Positions 24,826 to 38,800 of a stretch of DNA of 64,000 nt are shown here, one piece after another. Numbering within the stretch: position 1 is the first letter of the stretch; the number at the start of each line of letters is the position of its first letter. Made by a program: the position numbers and the translations under genes. Source of the DNA: Hermodice carunculata (lineage: Eukaryota > Annelida > Polychaeta > Eunicida > Amphinomidae); NCBI GenBank assembly GCA_964020975.1, contig OZ026613.1, forward strand, positions 62,035,511 through 62,099,510, given 5' to 3'. The notes beneath the pieces are model-generated. The model was not told where the DNA came from. It was given only the letters and a program-made list of their open reading frames with translations, and did no database searches.

Positions 24826-27800
24826 TTTCTGTTTAAAATTTTAACACACAAAAGTGCTCACTTCAGCAGTATACTTGAAACTTGAAATAAGTGAGGAAGA
24901 ATTTTTGTGTGCCAAATTGCAAGCTTTATGCTGCTTCAGTATTATTGTTAATGTTATGTAAAACTGGGCGAAGTAAAGTTGTTAATGATGTTCCCATTGG
25001 CTCTATTTGTGTTAATGCGATCAGGATATGATATAAATAGGATACATAATGCACGACTTGATGTGATAATTATACCAATTTTCTGTGTGTTTACCCACAT
25101 AGACTGACTGACTGACTCATAGAGTCATTGTTGATAACGTCCATATCTAACAGAAGTGATAACTCGTATATGCGGTATAGGTAGCACGGAAATGGATAAA
25201 TGAATCTTTGTTTTGGTTACTAATGCTACCGACAACTTGTGGTGATATGTGTGGAGGAAAAGTATAAAAAAATCTTCGGAAATGAGACACAAAACGTATA
25301 AAAGAACATTATATGGAGGTGAAGAGAAAAGCCAGCAAATACGAAAAGAAAATTTAGTCAAGTGATAAATAGACTGATTGAATTGCATGCAAGTTACACA
25401 AGTGAAATTTGTACCGGCTACGTTTGGAGAAATATGCAAGAGCTGAGTTATTATAATGAGTAAAAATCTTCAAAAAAATATTATTTTACTTTGCAAGAAT
25501 ACGACACAAGTACCATTTTTTCCCAATAATACACGAGTTACTCGTAACATCATGATGGCCCATGCAGTGAACGCCTGTACCTAGGATGCGCTTCCTCTTG
25601 ATGCAGCAATGTTGTATTTCTAGTTTGCAAACACCATAATATTTCGCAATTAAAGACGGGCACAGATGAAAGATTGTTATTGGACTAGCTTATCTTCAAT
25701 ATTTAACATAGTTGGAACAAACAAAAAATATTGATCGGCATAAAACTGGTCATGTAGCTAATGATTGCATGCATATGGTTAAAAGAAAATAAGCAAAGCC
25801 CGAAGTATGTATGTCGCATCTTGATTCAGTGGCGAGTCACGTCCTCAAAATAAACATACAATTGCGAAAAATTCAAAATGCGTATATGACAGTGGAAATA
25901 GTTATAATTTATTACACATTACTAAAAATACCTATTTCCATCCAAATCTCTACTTCGAGTTACTCAATCATGATACAGCATGCGACTTTCGGAACCTCTA
26001 ATATTAATCTAATGGTGCACAGCCTTAAGGAGTGGTAACTGCAACTCGTGCACAAAGCATAAAATGTTCTCATCAAAATTTGGGGTTTTACGTCATCCCA
26101 ACTATACTGCGCAAGTGTCTTATATGAGGGAAAGAAAACCTTGCAGAAAATGTTTTGGAAATTTGAATGTGAATGCACCATAATGAAAAATTACCTTTTA
26201 TTTGAAAAATAAAAATCTATTACGAAGGCAAGATAGTAACGACATCCCCTCATAAGAACTGTATCTCGCTGACTGAAAGCCACCGGGATTTTATTTGTTT
26301 ATTTTATTGTGTTAGGAAGTACAAATTTGTACGGTTTAGTAAGCAGTCGCACTGACTATTATTATTTAGCAAAAAAAAAAAAAAAAACTTGTTGACACAA
26401 TTATGACACATAAACCTCCAGTATGATTCCTATCAGTCTACCCTTTCAGGTCAGACAGCGGACTAGAAGCCTTCATTATGTTATACTATAGTTGGAAATT
26501 TGCCCACTTTGATTGGTGTGTATCTTGGGACTGTATACAGGCTTTAATGAGATTACGGGTTTTCCCTAAAAGCTATTTCAGTCAGCAATGGCATAAGTAA
26601 CAATGTCGCGTGTAGAAACATCCTGAATATCAGGACATTGGTTGTTTAACTGAAGTTCACCTAATCATTAATGCCAAAAGCATTTAATCCAAGCCATTTT
26701 TGCAATGTCGTATGATGAGCAGGTCTGAGATTAATTACATTTTTGGTACAGTAATTTAAATGAAGTGTCAGTGTGGTTCAGAAGAATCCAGTGTTTAACG
26801 TGTACGTGTACGGTACCACCTACATGTGCAGATGTTGCTTCAGATAAATTCCAATTTGGCGAAACCCAAGGGCCATTATCCAAGAAACAATACAAAAATT
26901 CTACAAACGCAAGAAGTGCAGATATGACGGCAATCTTGTTACAAGGGCAACGGAAATCAAAGAGCCAAGACAGGCCCCGTATGCCTGATGTACCACTGCT
27001 TGGTAGTTTCCATCCAGAATATTGTGTAGTCAGAATGACTTACTAAATCGCGATTTTGTAAGCCAATGGAATATAAATCTATTATTTCATTCGATTTTGC
27101 TGCATGCAGAGATAAATGCAACAGAAAAGGAACGGCATACTCTCACCATTGCCGCAAAATAGCAACCGAAGTCACAGCAACATCATGTTGGACTGCGATA
27201 TGGTTCAGCGATTGGACAATTTGGTTCTTGGTAATGTTTATTAAGAATTTTGTCCTTGTAGTCTGCAATAAGTATCTTTTACAGCAATAACATCATTTTC
27301 CCAGTTCTTGTTTTTGTTACATGACTACAGGTATTTAGGCCTGCATGCATGGTTTCTCAGCAACTGATGTCCACATTCTTTCCTACTTGCGCCCGCGTGC
27401 CTTTCATTTTATTGAATAAAAGGGAAGATTATGTGTACTTCTTTAGTTTGTAGCTCACCCCAAAACTGCATCTGTAATCCTGGTGCACATTCATAAATTC
27501 CTGATGTACGGATTTGGGAGAAACAGAGGTTTGAGCAAACATAATGCGACTCATGGGGACAATCAGTGTATTTTGCATTCACACAGGCAACACGTGGGCA
27601 TTTATTTATTTTTGGAAATTGTACTATTGTAGATGAACCAGCTTATGACCGGGATTGCGCAAAGGGCGTGCACTTTCTTCGCGCGTTTCATTTTGGAAGG
27701 TCGGGGTGGATCCATGGTCACGCATGTTTCTAATCTCATTGGCCCATGAATATAACAGGAACGCTTCACTTTCAGGCAACCAATCTGAAAACATTGGTGT

Positions 27801-28388
27801 TTTTAACCATGGGAACGACCAGGTTTCTTTAAATGCATCTATGTCAGAGAACACCACATGTTTAAAAACCCCGTGATCGATGCATGAATTACCTGTATGT
27901 GTAACAAAATAACACGTGATGGTGCTCTCTTGACGACTTAGACTTACAGATGGCGTCAAACCAACAGAGCCGGGGTACGCTGCGGCGTGTTATATCTGAG
28001 CGGCTTTGCCCCTCCCCCCGCCCCCGTCACTCTGCAGAGGGGGGGGGGGGTCCCCATGTACAAACCCAAATCTCCAGGAGTATGTAACAGTTGTGAATTG
28101 AAAATTTCGTAACTGACTTGTACATTCATACTGTGGTAATACCTGGTTTTTCTTAATAATGACGCTGGAAGCTATATGTTCTGCATTATATATGAAACGT
28201 GTATAATGTACATGTCCTCACACTTTCTGGAGTTTTGTCCCAATGAGTGGTCTATCTCTCTCTCTTTTTTTTTAATGCGGAGGACATAAATTATTACTTA
28301 TAGATACTATACTCATTTTAACATACAAAAGATTATTTGATTGATAATAAGGATGCCTGATTATTTGTATATATTTTGGACGCATCAT

Positions 28389-28398
28389 GGAATTTTCC
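28389..28398. promoter_or_regulatory. Possible kappaB-like site
   Basis: GGAATTTTCC fits the relaxed Rel/NF-kB pattern and lies about 0.7 kb upstream of the IRF start codon. Vertebrate IRF1 promoters are NF-kB responsive, but a ten-base match in AT-rich DNA is expected by chance. Confidence 0.2.
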
Positions 28399-28440
28399 CC
28401 GTTCCGTTGGTGCCCCCGCGGTAAAGGGGAAGTTTTCCTA

Positions 28441-28557
<117 letters not shown>

Positions 28558-29068
28558 CGAGTAGACTGTCACAGAGCAAACCACATTTTCGTTATAAATA
28601 CGTCAACCCCGCGGTGTCACCTTTTTATCTACGTTTTATACCCTGGAACAAACTAAGTCAAATATAGACTGTTTTAAGCGTCTTAAATATTACATTAATA
28701 GTGTCCTCCAGGAAATACGATTGACACACCGCTTGTGTAATATCTGTAATCATTATACACGCTGAACAATATGGCACAGCATTTTGATCACGTAAGCATG
28801 TGTCAGTATGTTATCTCAACACTAATTTGACCTGGTGTTTTTTTTTTTTTTTGTTTTTTTGTTTGTTTGTTTTTTTGGTTGGGTATTATCCTGCGCAGTT
28901 CATTTAGCAAACAACAGATTGTCAACGCCAACAATCCTGTGACCAATAAGCGACAACTGCACAAAGCTTGCAATTGGTCTGTTCCCAGGGATGCCCGGAC
29001 ACTGACTTTTTATGTTTTTAGTTTATTGTTTGCTTTTCTTTATCACTGGTCTATTTAATTTACCTTCC

Positions 29069-29070
29069 AG
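29069..29070 (+). other. Candidate splice acceptor before the IRF start codon
   Basis: The pyrimidine-rich 'ttaatttaccttccag' ends in AG 35 bases before the ATG at 29106. This suggests that a 5' untranslated exon lies further upstream. It is unproven without transcripts. Confidence 0.4.
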
Positions 29071-29105
29071 ATCTGGATTCACATATAAAGGGGAGACAGA
29101 CAGAC

Positions 29106-29427
29106 ATGCAGAGATCTAGCATGGGAAGAAAATTTGTCAAACAGGAGGTGGACACCCCTGGGTGCAGTTCTCGCCGAAACGCTCGTCCCGTTGCCCGTCG
29201 TACAAATTCCACATGCTCAGTGACACACTCACAGGCAGTCAGACCAATGGATCGCCAGCTGATGAGACCGTGGTTGATAAACCAAATTGACAGCAAAGAA
29301 ATAAATGGATTAGCTTGGATGAACAGGGAGTGTACATTAGTGAAAATACCTTGGAAACACGGTTCCCGCCATGGTTGGAAGGTGAACAAGGACGCTTGCT
29401 TGTTCAAGCGTTGGGCTATGCACACAG
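29106..29427 (+). CDS. IRF exon 1: N-terminus and first half of DNA-binding domain
   Basis: Residues 1-107 plus one base. Includes VKQE at 11-14, RPWL at 54-57, [11 protein letters not shown] at 81-91 and the end HTG. Donor GTAAGG; phase 1. Confidence 0.92.
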
Positions 29428-32400
29428 GTAAGGACACTTACCCACGAATTAACTTAATATTCATATTTCGCACAGATCGTTATACTTTGACTTTTTGTTC
29501 AGTCAGTCGATTTTTTTACAAGACGTGCATGGAGCATGTGTGAAACTGGACTGACATCGCCAAATTAATCTCTACAGGCGTGGTGGTGCAAATATTATCC
29601 CAAAATGAATGCTTCATCATTTAAATTACACATAGACTTATCTTGCGTTTGTAATATAGTAGTAGTTTTAAAGTACCTGTACTTTATTCTGCATGAGTAG
29701 CCATACATTCTCGTGCATTTTCTTGTCATTTGATAAGTACCAATTGCCAACTGATTCATTTATTTGTTCGTTCGTTATATGTTCTCAATTGATCCCAGAA
29801 CGATTTACATCATTGAAGGCCAGATTATTTTACTTTTGACACAAATAAAATTGTCTAGTGCATGTTTGAAAAGTGTTCACAAGAAAACTTTACTTTTAGA
29901 CCTGAGTGTTTTGCGAGAATGAAATTAAAACTGCATATTGCAGCAGTACTATGTTGCAACAATATTAGTTTTTAACGGATCAGTGTTATCAGTATTGTAG
30001 TCATACTGTTAATGTTTTGGATGATTTACAGGAAGTAACATTATCATGAACTTCATGGAATTTTCTCACAATTCCCAATTATGGCTTAATTTCATATAAG
30101 AATACATAGGCTTTTGTTAAATGCGTCGAAAATGTTAACAATACGGCATTGCCCATCCAGGTTAGCTACAGATTCATAGTTTTTGTTCAGTTGAATCATA
30201 GAACGTGAAACAATGTAATTTGAAAGAACCACAGTTTTTACGTAATTTAGGGAGGTCGTATTCTGTATATGAACAAAATAAATGTACATATCCAGAACAT
30301 AATACGTCATGTAGCCGCGTGGGTCCAATTATATTCTGCGCGGTTAAGTCAAAATGGAATCACGTAGTTCAAAGTCCTGTCCATATTGCAGTATCAAGTG
30401 CAGGTGAATGGAATGATTATTATTTACAGTTATTACGTTACAGAATTGAAAATTATCACATAGTAGGTAAACTGATAAAACCGAAGAAGTACTTTGTTTC
30501 TTGGAATAAATACGAATAAGGGCAACTGGTATTTTTCTGACACATATCTCTTGGTCTTGTGGCTTTTATTTTGTTTTGCAGTTTAATATTAGTCACAAAA
30601 GACCACGACAACCCTTTGTTAACAAAATAAACTTCGAGTATGATATGTATAACGGAAGAGATTTGACTGTGCTTAATAATAGAAATTGGAAATGTAGTTT
30701 GTTGAAAAAAGTGTGCTAACTTCTACATCTGTAAATGTCTGGCATATATATCTATATAGGATTTTTTATTATATGTACGAATGAAAGGAAAAGAGGCATC
30801 ACATGCTCTATTCCAATAGTTTTGTTACATTCACGTTTCTGCAGCATCGCTGTACTTATATACATGTGGTGAAATTACCTGAGAGGCTTATAACAATGTT
30901 TACGAAGCCTATACCTAATACTTGGTGAAATTACTGGAGAGGCTTATAATGATGTTTACTAGGCCCATACCTAGTGATCACACATGTACAAATCTGGAAG
31001 GGCCCAATAGGTGTCTCTCCATGTTTCATTTTTGTTTATCCGTTCCCACCCAAAGTGCTTCTGTAACAATATTTCTAATCTTTCTTGATGTAAAACTTAA
31101 AGTGGGTCCTAGTCTATGATAGGACCGTGCTTTGGAGCTCTTCTAAAACCGATTAGAGTCTATTCCATGCTCCGACATTCACGTATCTAATGGCCAGTTT
31201 CACTTATATATTCATCTTTAAAACACGCTACATATAGCTTGTAAATGACTCGACATATATTAGATTCCTTCATGTCAATATCAGGATGCACCAGCAGTTA
31301 AACTGATTTTAAATTAATGCTGAAAACAAATAAATGCATAGATTATGGAGAGTTTAAGCCATATAACCTGACCAGACAAGGGCACTGTTGTGTATCTCAA
31401 CTTGAGCTTGAGTTATAGATTGGCATGGGTTGTGGCTCACCTTTGCTTGTTTGACTCGCGACAACTTAAATACTGAATGATCGATCTAAAGCTGCCAATA
31501 TTCCAGAATATATCCTGATTAACATTCTTCGCGGTTATGAATTGGAAAATAAAGTTTGATTTGCAAAAAGTTTTTAAAAATGTGATTTTCCTTTGTTCTT
31601 TTGGGGAAGCTCTCCGAACCTGATACTAACCCGAAGCATTGGAAAGCAGTGTTGTGTATCTCAACTCGGGCTCGAGTTATAGATTGGCATGGGTTGTGGC
31701 TCACCTTTGCTTGTTTGACTCGCGACAACTAAAATATTGAATGATCGATCTGAAGCTGCCAATATCCCAGAATATATTCTGATTAACATTTTTCGCGTGT
31801 ATGAATTGGAAAATAAAGTTTGATTTACAAAAAGTTGTCAAAATTAGATTTTCGTTTGTTCTTTCAGGGAAGTTCTCCGAACATGATACTAACCCGAAGC
31901 GTTGGAAAGCCAACTTTCGCTGCGCCATTAATTCTCTACCAGATGTACAAGAGGAGAAAAATCTTGGACAGTCCAAGGGACATCAAGCTTTCAAGGTGTA
32001 CCGACTTCTGGAAGAAAAGAAGCGGAAGAAGGATATTAAGTTGGAAGTCAATGGTGCGCACCTGCAGTTTTGTGCTGTTTGTACTTTTTTGTTTGCAAAT
32101 ACATGCTAAAAATTGCACATTTCTGTCTTTTGTATGCAAAGCAAACTTGGTTAAATTCTTCCTATTGAAACCGTGACTTAAAAAAGTTATGTTGTTGATG
32201 AAACATGTGCAGTGCATACAGAGATAAATATCAGTAATTCTGTCTTTAACTACACATATCGTAAATACATGTGATCCTGAAAATATGAAGCGTGCGATTT
32301 AAAATTAATCAAACAATTATTGTGTTTTAGAAACACCTACCAAGGTGGAAAGACGTAAGCGTTGTATGGACGAGTTGGAAGAGGAAGAGGACGACGACGA

Positions 32401-35400
32401 CATCAAACAGGAAGATTATTATCCTACCAAAAAATCTCGTTGTGAAAAACTCAAGAACCAAAAAGTGAGTTGCCGTTGTATGTACTTCTTAATTAAATTG
32501 TTCTAAAACGTCAAACATTACTGTTTCTGTTTGTATTTGAAAAGTTCTGGAGAGCGATTACATCGAAATTCCATATATGCATTTGACATGAGATTTATGT
32601 GTAGATTTTTGTATCGTTCAATTATTTGTTATGCGTTTGGTTGGTAGTCAGTGTAGTTTGATTGCCTATATGCACTGCCTGTATGACACGAAGCAGCTCA
32701 CCAAAGTCCTTCTGCAACTGCTATTTCTTGCAGAGGAAAATGATTTCAAGGAGGAAACAGCAGCAAGAGATTTCATCATTAGCTTTAAGTAAAGAGGAAC
32801 CAAAGGACACCATGAATTCCATTAAACACGAGAAACCAGTTGAAATAGAAGAATCACACTGCGCCATTGAGCAGTCAGAGCCCGTCCAACCACACAGTGA
32901 CCACGACTATCATGGTGGGGTTCCTGAGATAAATACTGATAGTCAGCTTTGTGCAAGTGAGTAAAGGAAATATATAAATATATGCTGCAGATGGGCACAG
33001 GCCAGCTGGCTCATTTAAAAAAAAGAGCCTGTGTGATTTAAAAATGGCAATGTTGAGTCAAAAATCCAAAGGCAGGTAAATAATCTTGCTTTTATACTGA
33101 TGCCTCCAACATCTGCCATCACATGAAATCATGGTAAATAAACTATAAAAAGGTGCAAACGGTCTATATATTTCTCAAAAACAGTAAAAAACCTAGGAAC
33201 AATGTATGTATTGTGTAGTGTTCCAATATTTACGTATAAATATATATTATAGATATGTGTCTATAACATATGTCCCCCCTAAAACTTTAAAGTAATAGGA
33301 GGCATTGATTTTTAGCTACTTGCATATTAACTGCAGATCTGCTCTTGTGCCCTGAATTGCTAGACAACGGGACTTTGCCTCCGCCATGATGACTTGTAGC
33401 TTTTATGTGACTTAACCATCCAGAAATAACACTTTTATGGGGGGGGGGGGGGGATTAAATTTCTAAATATGTTATGCATCGTGTATGTTTTGGAATTTAT
33501 TTAAATGACTTTAGCTTTATGGTTCCTCGAGTAGTTACATTTATCAGAGCTCATTTGGCCATGCTTAATATGTGAATCTTCCCTCCTTCCTATCAAGTTC
33601 CTTGCAGTAGCCAAGGCGTCAACACAGGATCCTAGTCAATAGGAATACGTCGAATTAGCCATTCGTTGATCGTATAATTATATATTCTGAGTACCTTTGC
33701 ATTTTTTCTTTATGGTTCCACAGCGCCTGTAGCCCCAAATTACGCTGATAACACTGTCAGCAGTGACATACCATCAGATGCCGCATCCCCTCATACACTC
33801 ACCAGTTCTGCCGGCAAAGCTGTCGTCTACCGCAAGATTGGATCGGGAGGATGCGTGGTGTTTCAGTCGCCGTACACCACAGACCCAGCGGCGTTGAGTG
33901 ATAATGGTAGCGTGGTGGTTCAGTCAACATATCCCCAAGACGTCCTAGGCATCACTCATGAATCCTTCACGAGTCTCATTGAAACCGCAGACCATAGACA
34001 TCGAGGTATACCCATTATTCATATTCATTTCGTTACAGGTGAAGTAGATGTAATCTCCGTTATATTGTATCCCGATACATGTTTCCTTACGAAGAGTAAT
34101 TTAGGCATTTGCGGTTGACATAATCAAAGGTGGGTAGTAGATTTTTATTCAGAGCTATTCCTACTTGTTTTTGCCTACTCCATATTGTCAGTGTACTAAG
34201 GACATAATCACGGAAAATAAATGATGTGGGCCTTTGTCTAAGAAAGCATATTCATGCAAGCAAAGCGTAGAACAAAATGTTCAAGGTTGGAGTTCAAGTT
34301 TGGTACTTCAGGATCTCGAATTGCTCGAATACTTTATGTCAAATTAAGCATTGTTGCTAACACATTTTGTATTAATTGGATTATAGATGAAGACGATGCC
34401 AGTGTTATCACAGACGATAATATTGCTGATGTAAGTACAGATAAGGATACTTTTATCGGCCAGTTCTATCTTTTGAATTTTCTTACTATACCACATAATG
34501 ACAATGTGAATAACTTTATATTGTAATAGGTGAGGTTTTAAGTTAATGCAAATACCAGAATTTTAATTTTAGTACGTGGTTATTCGTTTAACAATGCTGT
34601 CATTTTGGTCCACAACTAACGGAGAAAGAATGAATTTTGCTGGAAATTGTTTAAGTTTAGTGGTCCTTTGTTACGGACTAAGGATGTGAATGCATTCAGA
34701 TTGAGAGGGACATGTCCAGTCCAGTCCACCACAAATACCAGTCATAGACCTTCAGAAACTGACCTTCCTTGGGATATTTTTGTATTACTTTTTATTTGGT
34801 CAGTTGTGCTTTTCGACACACCCATCGTGATTATTTATTTTCCATATTGACTTTTTAGTACATTGACAATATGGAGTATGAAGAGGCAAGGCGGAACTGT
34901 GATTCTGGAATAAGCTCTCCCCAAAGTACCTCTTCATCTCTGGACAGCTATTCTCCACCCTGGTCACCAGAACAATCCCCAGAGGATCCAACCAGAACAG
35001 ATGCAGGTATATCTCCACATTCTGACGTGACTGCAAGCAGCAAATAAGTTCTTATAAAAAAAACAACAAAACCAACAATTAAAAAAAAATAATAATAATA
35101 AAAAAAAAAATTCTATAAAGCAGATCTGTCTGTGTGCCTACTCAGGAAATGTGTTGTCTTGTACAATCAAATTCAAAATTGGTAAAGCTATACGAGAGAA
35201 AACGTGAAATTTCAGAAAAAAACTAGCAAAATAAGGCTTTTGGCATGCAAATACTGGTAAAATGGAAATGCCAGACACACAGAAAGAATTCTGGATGAAA
35301 CAGAATATAAGGTGTCGACAACCAAACAAGATTTGGTCATGTAATGAGAAACTCGAGCTTAATCTAGTACTGTACACTTCGTTATTACAGTTATTTTCAA

Positions 35401-35605
35401 ATCCCCCCCCCCCCCCCCCAAACAGGTAACTTAACTTTTCAAGTGCCCCTAATTGGAATAAATCCAACTTATACAACGTTTATTGATGGGTCACTTGATG
35501 TGCCTACAGCATAACCATATTAATTGAAGTTGAAATGACACCTCTGATTATGCCAAGTTTAGAGTTCCTAGATATAAGAGTATCCAAATGAAATGTTGGA
35601 CCAAT

Positions 35606-35681
<76 letters not shown>

Positions 35682-35720
35682 GGAGAGGGAGAGGGAGAGG
35701 GAGAGGGAGAGGGAGAGGGA

Positions 35721-35811
<91 letters not shown>

Positions 35812-38800
35812 GTTATGGCATCAATATAGGTACTTGAATGAAAGCAGTATGTGGGATCTCAATATTTATTGCACGGAACAAAATGTTCTATGACAACTCC
35901 ATTGCACCAATACATATGTGCAACTCCTTGATACGGTAAATATCCTATCCAGAAACATCAGATAATTTTGCACTTGTGTCTGTTTCAACAGGCTACTCGA
36001 CTTCTTCCAACAATTGGGATACATTCAAACTGCTGACATCCTGCGACTCCAGACTAGCGCTGTCTTTTGATACCGCGAATGTACCATTCAAGATCCCGGT
36101 TCCCAACTTTACAGGTATTAAACCATCTCATTTTCATGTTAGCAGCTTCCCTGCATTTATTGGTCAACCACGTGAATTCACAATAGTGCAGCGGGTGTAG
36201 ACTTAAATGAACATAAAGATTTAGATCCTCGATCATATGTGACCATGATGTGGGCATGTACGATGGTGCCTTCAATTCCAAATAACACTGAACACGGTTA
36301 CACTTATTCCATTATACGTCATAGGTTTTGGACTTAAATGAACATAAAGATATAAATCCACGATCATATGTGACCATGATGTGGGCATGTACAATGGTGC
36401 CTTCAATTCCAAATAACACTAAACATGGTTACACCTATTCCATTATGCGTCGGCCAAAAACGTCCAAGTGTAAAATTTGCCTGAATATAAATATATCAGT
36501 TTGCTATTTTTGATACTTAAGCTAACTAAAATATCTCCAGAAAAACAAGGGTGTATTTGCCTGCTAAACATCCGTTCTTGGCGGTCTACTACCCCCCGGC
36601 GAACTTTCGCTGGGGGCCAACATAGTGTATCGCCCCAAGAAAGTCTGCTTGGGAGGCAAAGGGTGTATGTGTAACAGCGTATTTTCACCTTAGCTGAAGT
36701 TATAGGATAGGCGGTGATCCGTCGTCCGTCCGTCTCTTTAAAATTCTCATTATCGACTTCTCCAAACTGTCACCCAGATTCAGCCTGGGTAGATTTCTAG
36801 ATTTTTGTCCAAATTAGTATTTTGCATTTATTTTTAGATTTTCAAAGATTTTTCTGTTCTTTTTTCGGCAAAATTTTTAAAAGTCTCCGTAACCGCGCAA
36901 CAAATTGCTGCGAAAATGCATAGGGATACTAGTTCTGGGGACACAGGAACGTTATTTTTTCCACAGGTGCTGCTGCGATGATGTTTTTCTTGTTTAACGA
37001 ATTTTTGGGTGTTTTTTATATTTCTTATTGCTTCTACAAAACCGTCCAGCACATTATGCTGAAACTTGGTGGAATTGTACGTTGTGGAAGGGTTAAACAA
37101 AAGCGGTTACTAGGTGGTGATGTAGTGTTCCCTTGTTTTTAACGTATATTTTAATTCGGGTATTTGTCCGTCCATGCATAAATTTCTATGGAACTCAGTG
37201 CATGTCGACAGGGATTACAATTCTAATTCACTTTTTCAAATTCCTCTTCAAAACCGTTGTCCAGATTAACTTGAAACGTGATGGGAATGTACCTTGGGTG
37301 GGTTTATACCAAGCGTTTTTCAAATGGTCAATCACAATTGATTTTGTATTTTTTGTGTGTTTTTTTCGTTTGTTCCTTTATTGTCAAATCAAAAAAATCA
37401 AATTCTTGACCTAAATGTTTGGTCAATTGCTTCGAGATTTAATAGGGATATTTCTTGGGACCTTTAGACCCTAAATTGTTTTATAGGTGGTGCTGCGGTT
37501 TTTCTGTTTTTGTAAGTAGTTTTTGTATATTTTCAGTGTATTTGACTTCTGAACAACTGTAATGCAGATTGTGCTGAAATTTGGTCGAAATGTACCTCGT
37601 GGAATGGTTAAATAAAGGTGAATGTCAGGTGTTGATGCAGTGGATCCCAGATTTATAACTAATTTATTACCATATAATTTTTAGTTCTGGTACTTGTCGG
37701 TTAATGCATACAGTTCTATTAATCACAATGCAAGTCAACGGGGACTGTATGCACGACTTGTCCAAAACCATGCAACGAGATGTTCATTTCAAACATGATG
37801 GGAATGTACTTCGGTGGGTCTGTCTTGGATTTCTTCAAATGGTCACGCTGTCGTTATTTCTGGATTTTTATCAAACTTTGTTCATTTTACGCAAAATCAA
37901 AAAAAAAAAAAAATTAATAATAAAATAAAAAAAATGTTTTCTCTGAAACCACAACGCCTATGGCTTCAAAATTACATAGGATCACATACATATACGGACC
38001 AGTTGACCAGGGTAGGACTCACAGTTTAAATTTCCAGGTCCACTGAGGATCCGGAACGGCCGGATGTTAAACCATCACCTTCAGAACCTATCACCCAGCC
38101 GACGAGCGCCCAATAAAGGCCTACACTGGACCAAATCCTCAATCTTGATATTTTGTATCTATATAGTATATGCAGATATTTGCGCTTTTTTTTTTTTACA
38201 ATTTCCCTCAATCATCACCATTATTATGTATCGATAGCTGTACTCATCTTTCTCGCCAATCATTGATGAGGAGTCAACTTGTTTAGGTGTAATCACCTGT
38301 TTGACTCTTCCTTGTCGGCAGTATTTGTTTTATTGTGTTATGATGTTTTAATATAATTTTCTTTTAACCATGAGTTTTCCATTGAAGCTCAATATTTTGA
38401 TGTACTGCTGTTTGAACCTCAATAAGAAATAGAAGTAAAAATAAAAATAGTATCGCGCCAGTATCATTAGAAATATAAAACGTATGATATTTTGAGAGTT
38501 CTGAATTAGTTAGGACCGCATCTCAAAATACATATGAAACTAAAAAAGATTATTTGCTTCACAGCAAATCTGTCTGGGTGCCTTCAAAATGAGAACAGTT
38601 TGAAATGCTACACTTTGCCATTGTTCAGCATAATCTAAATTTTGTGTATTTGCCTTATTTGCATAAATTAAAATGCTACAAATTGGTTCTTGGTTCATTA
38701 GATGTGGCCATGTCACAAACTTACCAATTGAAGTTTAAATGACACCAGAATCTATAGGAGTTTTGAAGCTATTCAAGACTTTAATTCTATGCATTTGCCT

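Noticed and set aside
26765-27046. 93-residue frame upstream of IRF
   Set aside because: No family resemblance and no clear splice partners; a lineage-specific exon cannot be excluded, but nothing supports it.
29060-29437. 125-residue minus-strand frame opposite IRF exon 1
   Set aside because: It is a shadow of the conserved DNA-binding-domain exon.
30205-30519. 104-residue frame in IRF intron 1
   Set aside because: No recognisable domain, and it lies within a gene whose exons already join in phase without it.
31519-31976. Minus-strand frames opposite IRF exon 2
   Set aside because: They duplicate each other because of the 263-bp tandem duplication and merely shadow the exon on the opposite strand.
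35593-35829. Arg-Glu repeat frame
   Set aside because: Pure translation of the (GA)n microsatellite inside IRF intron 7.
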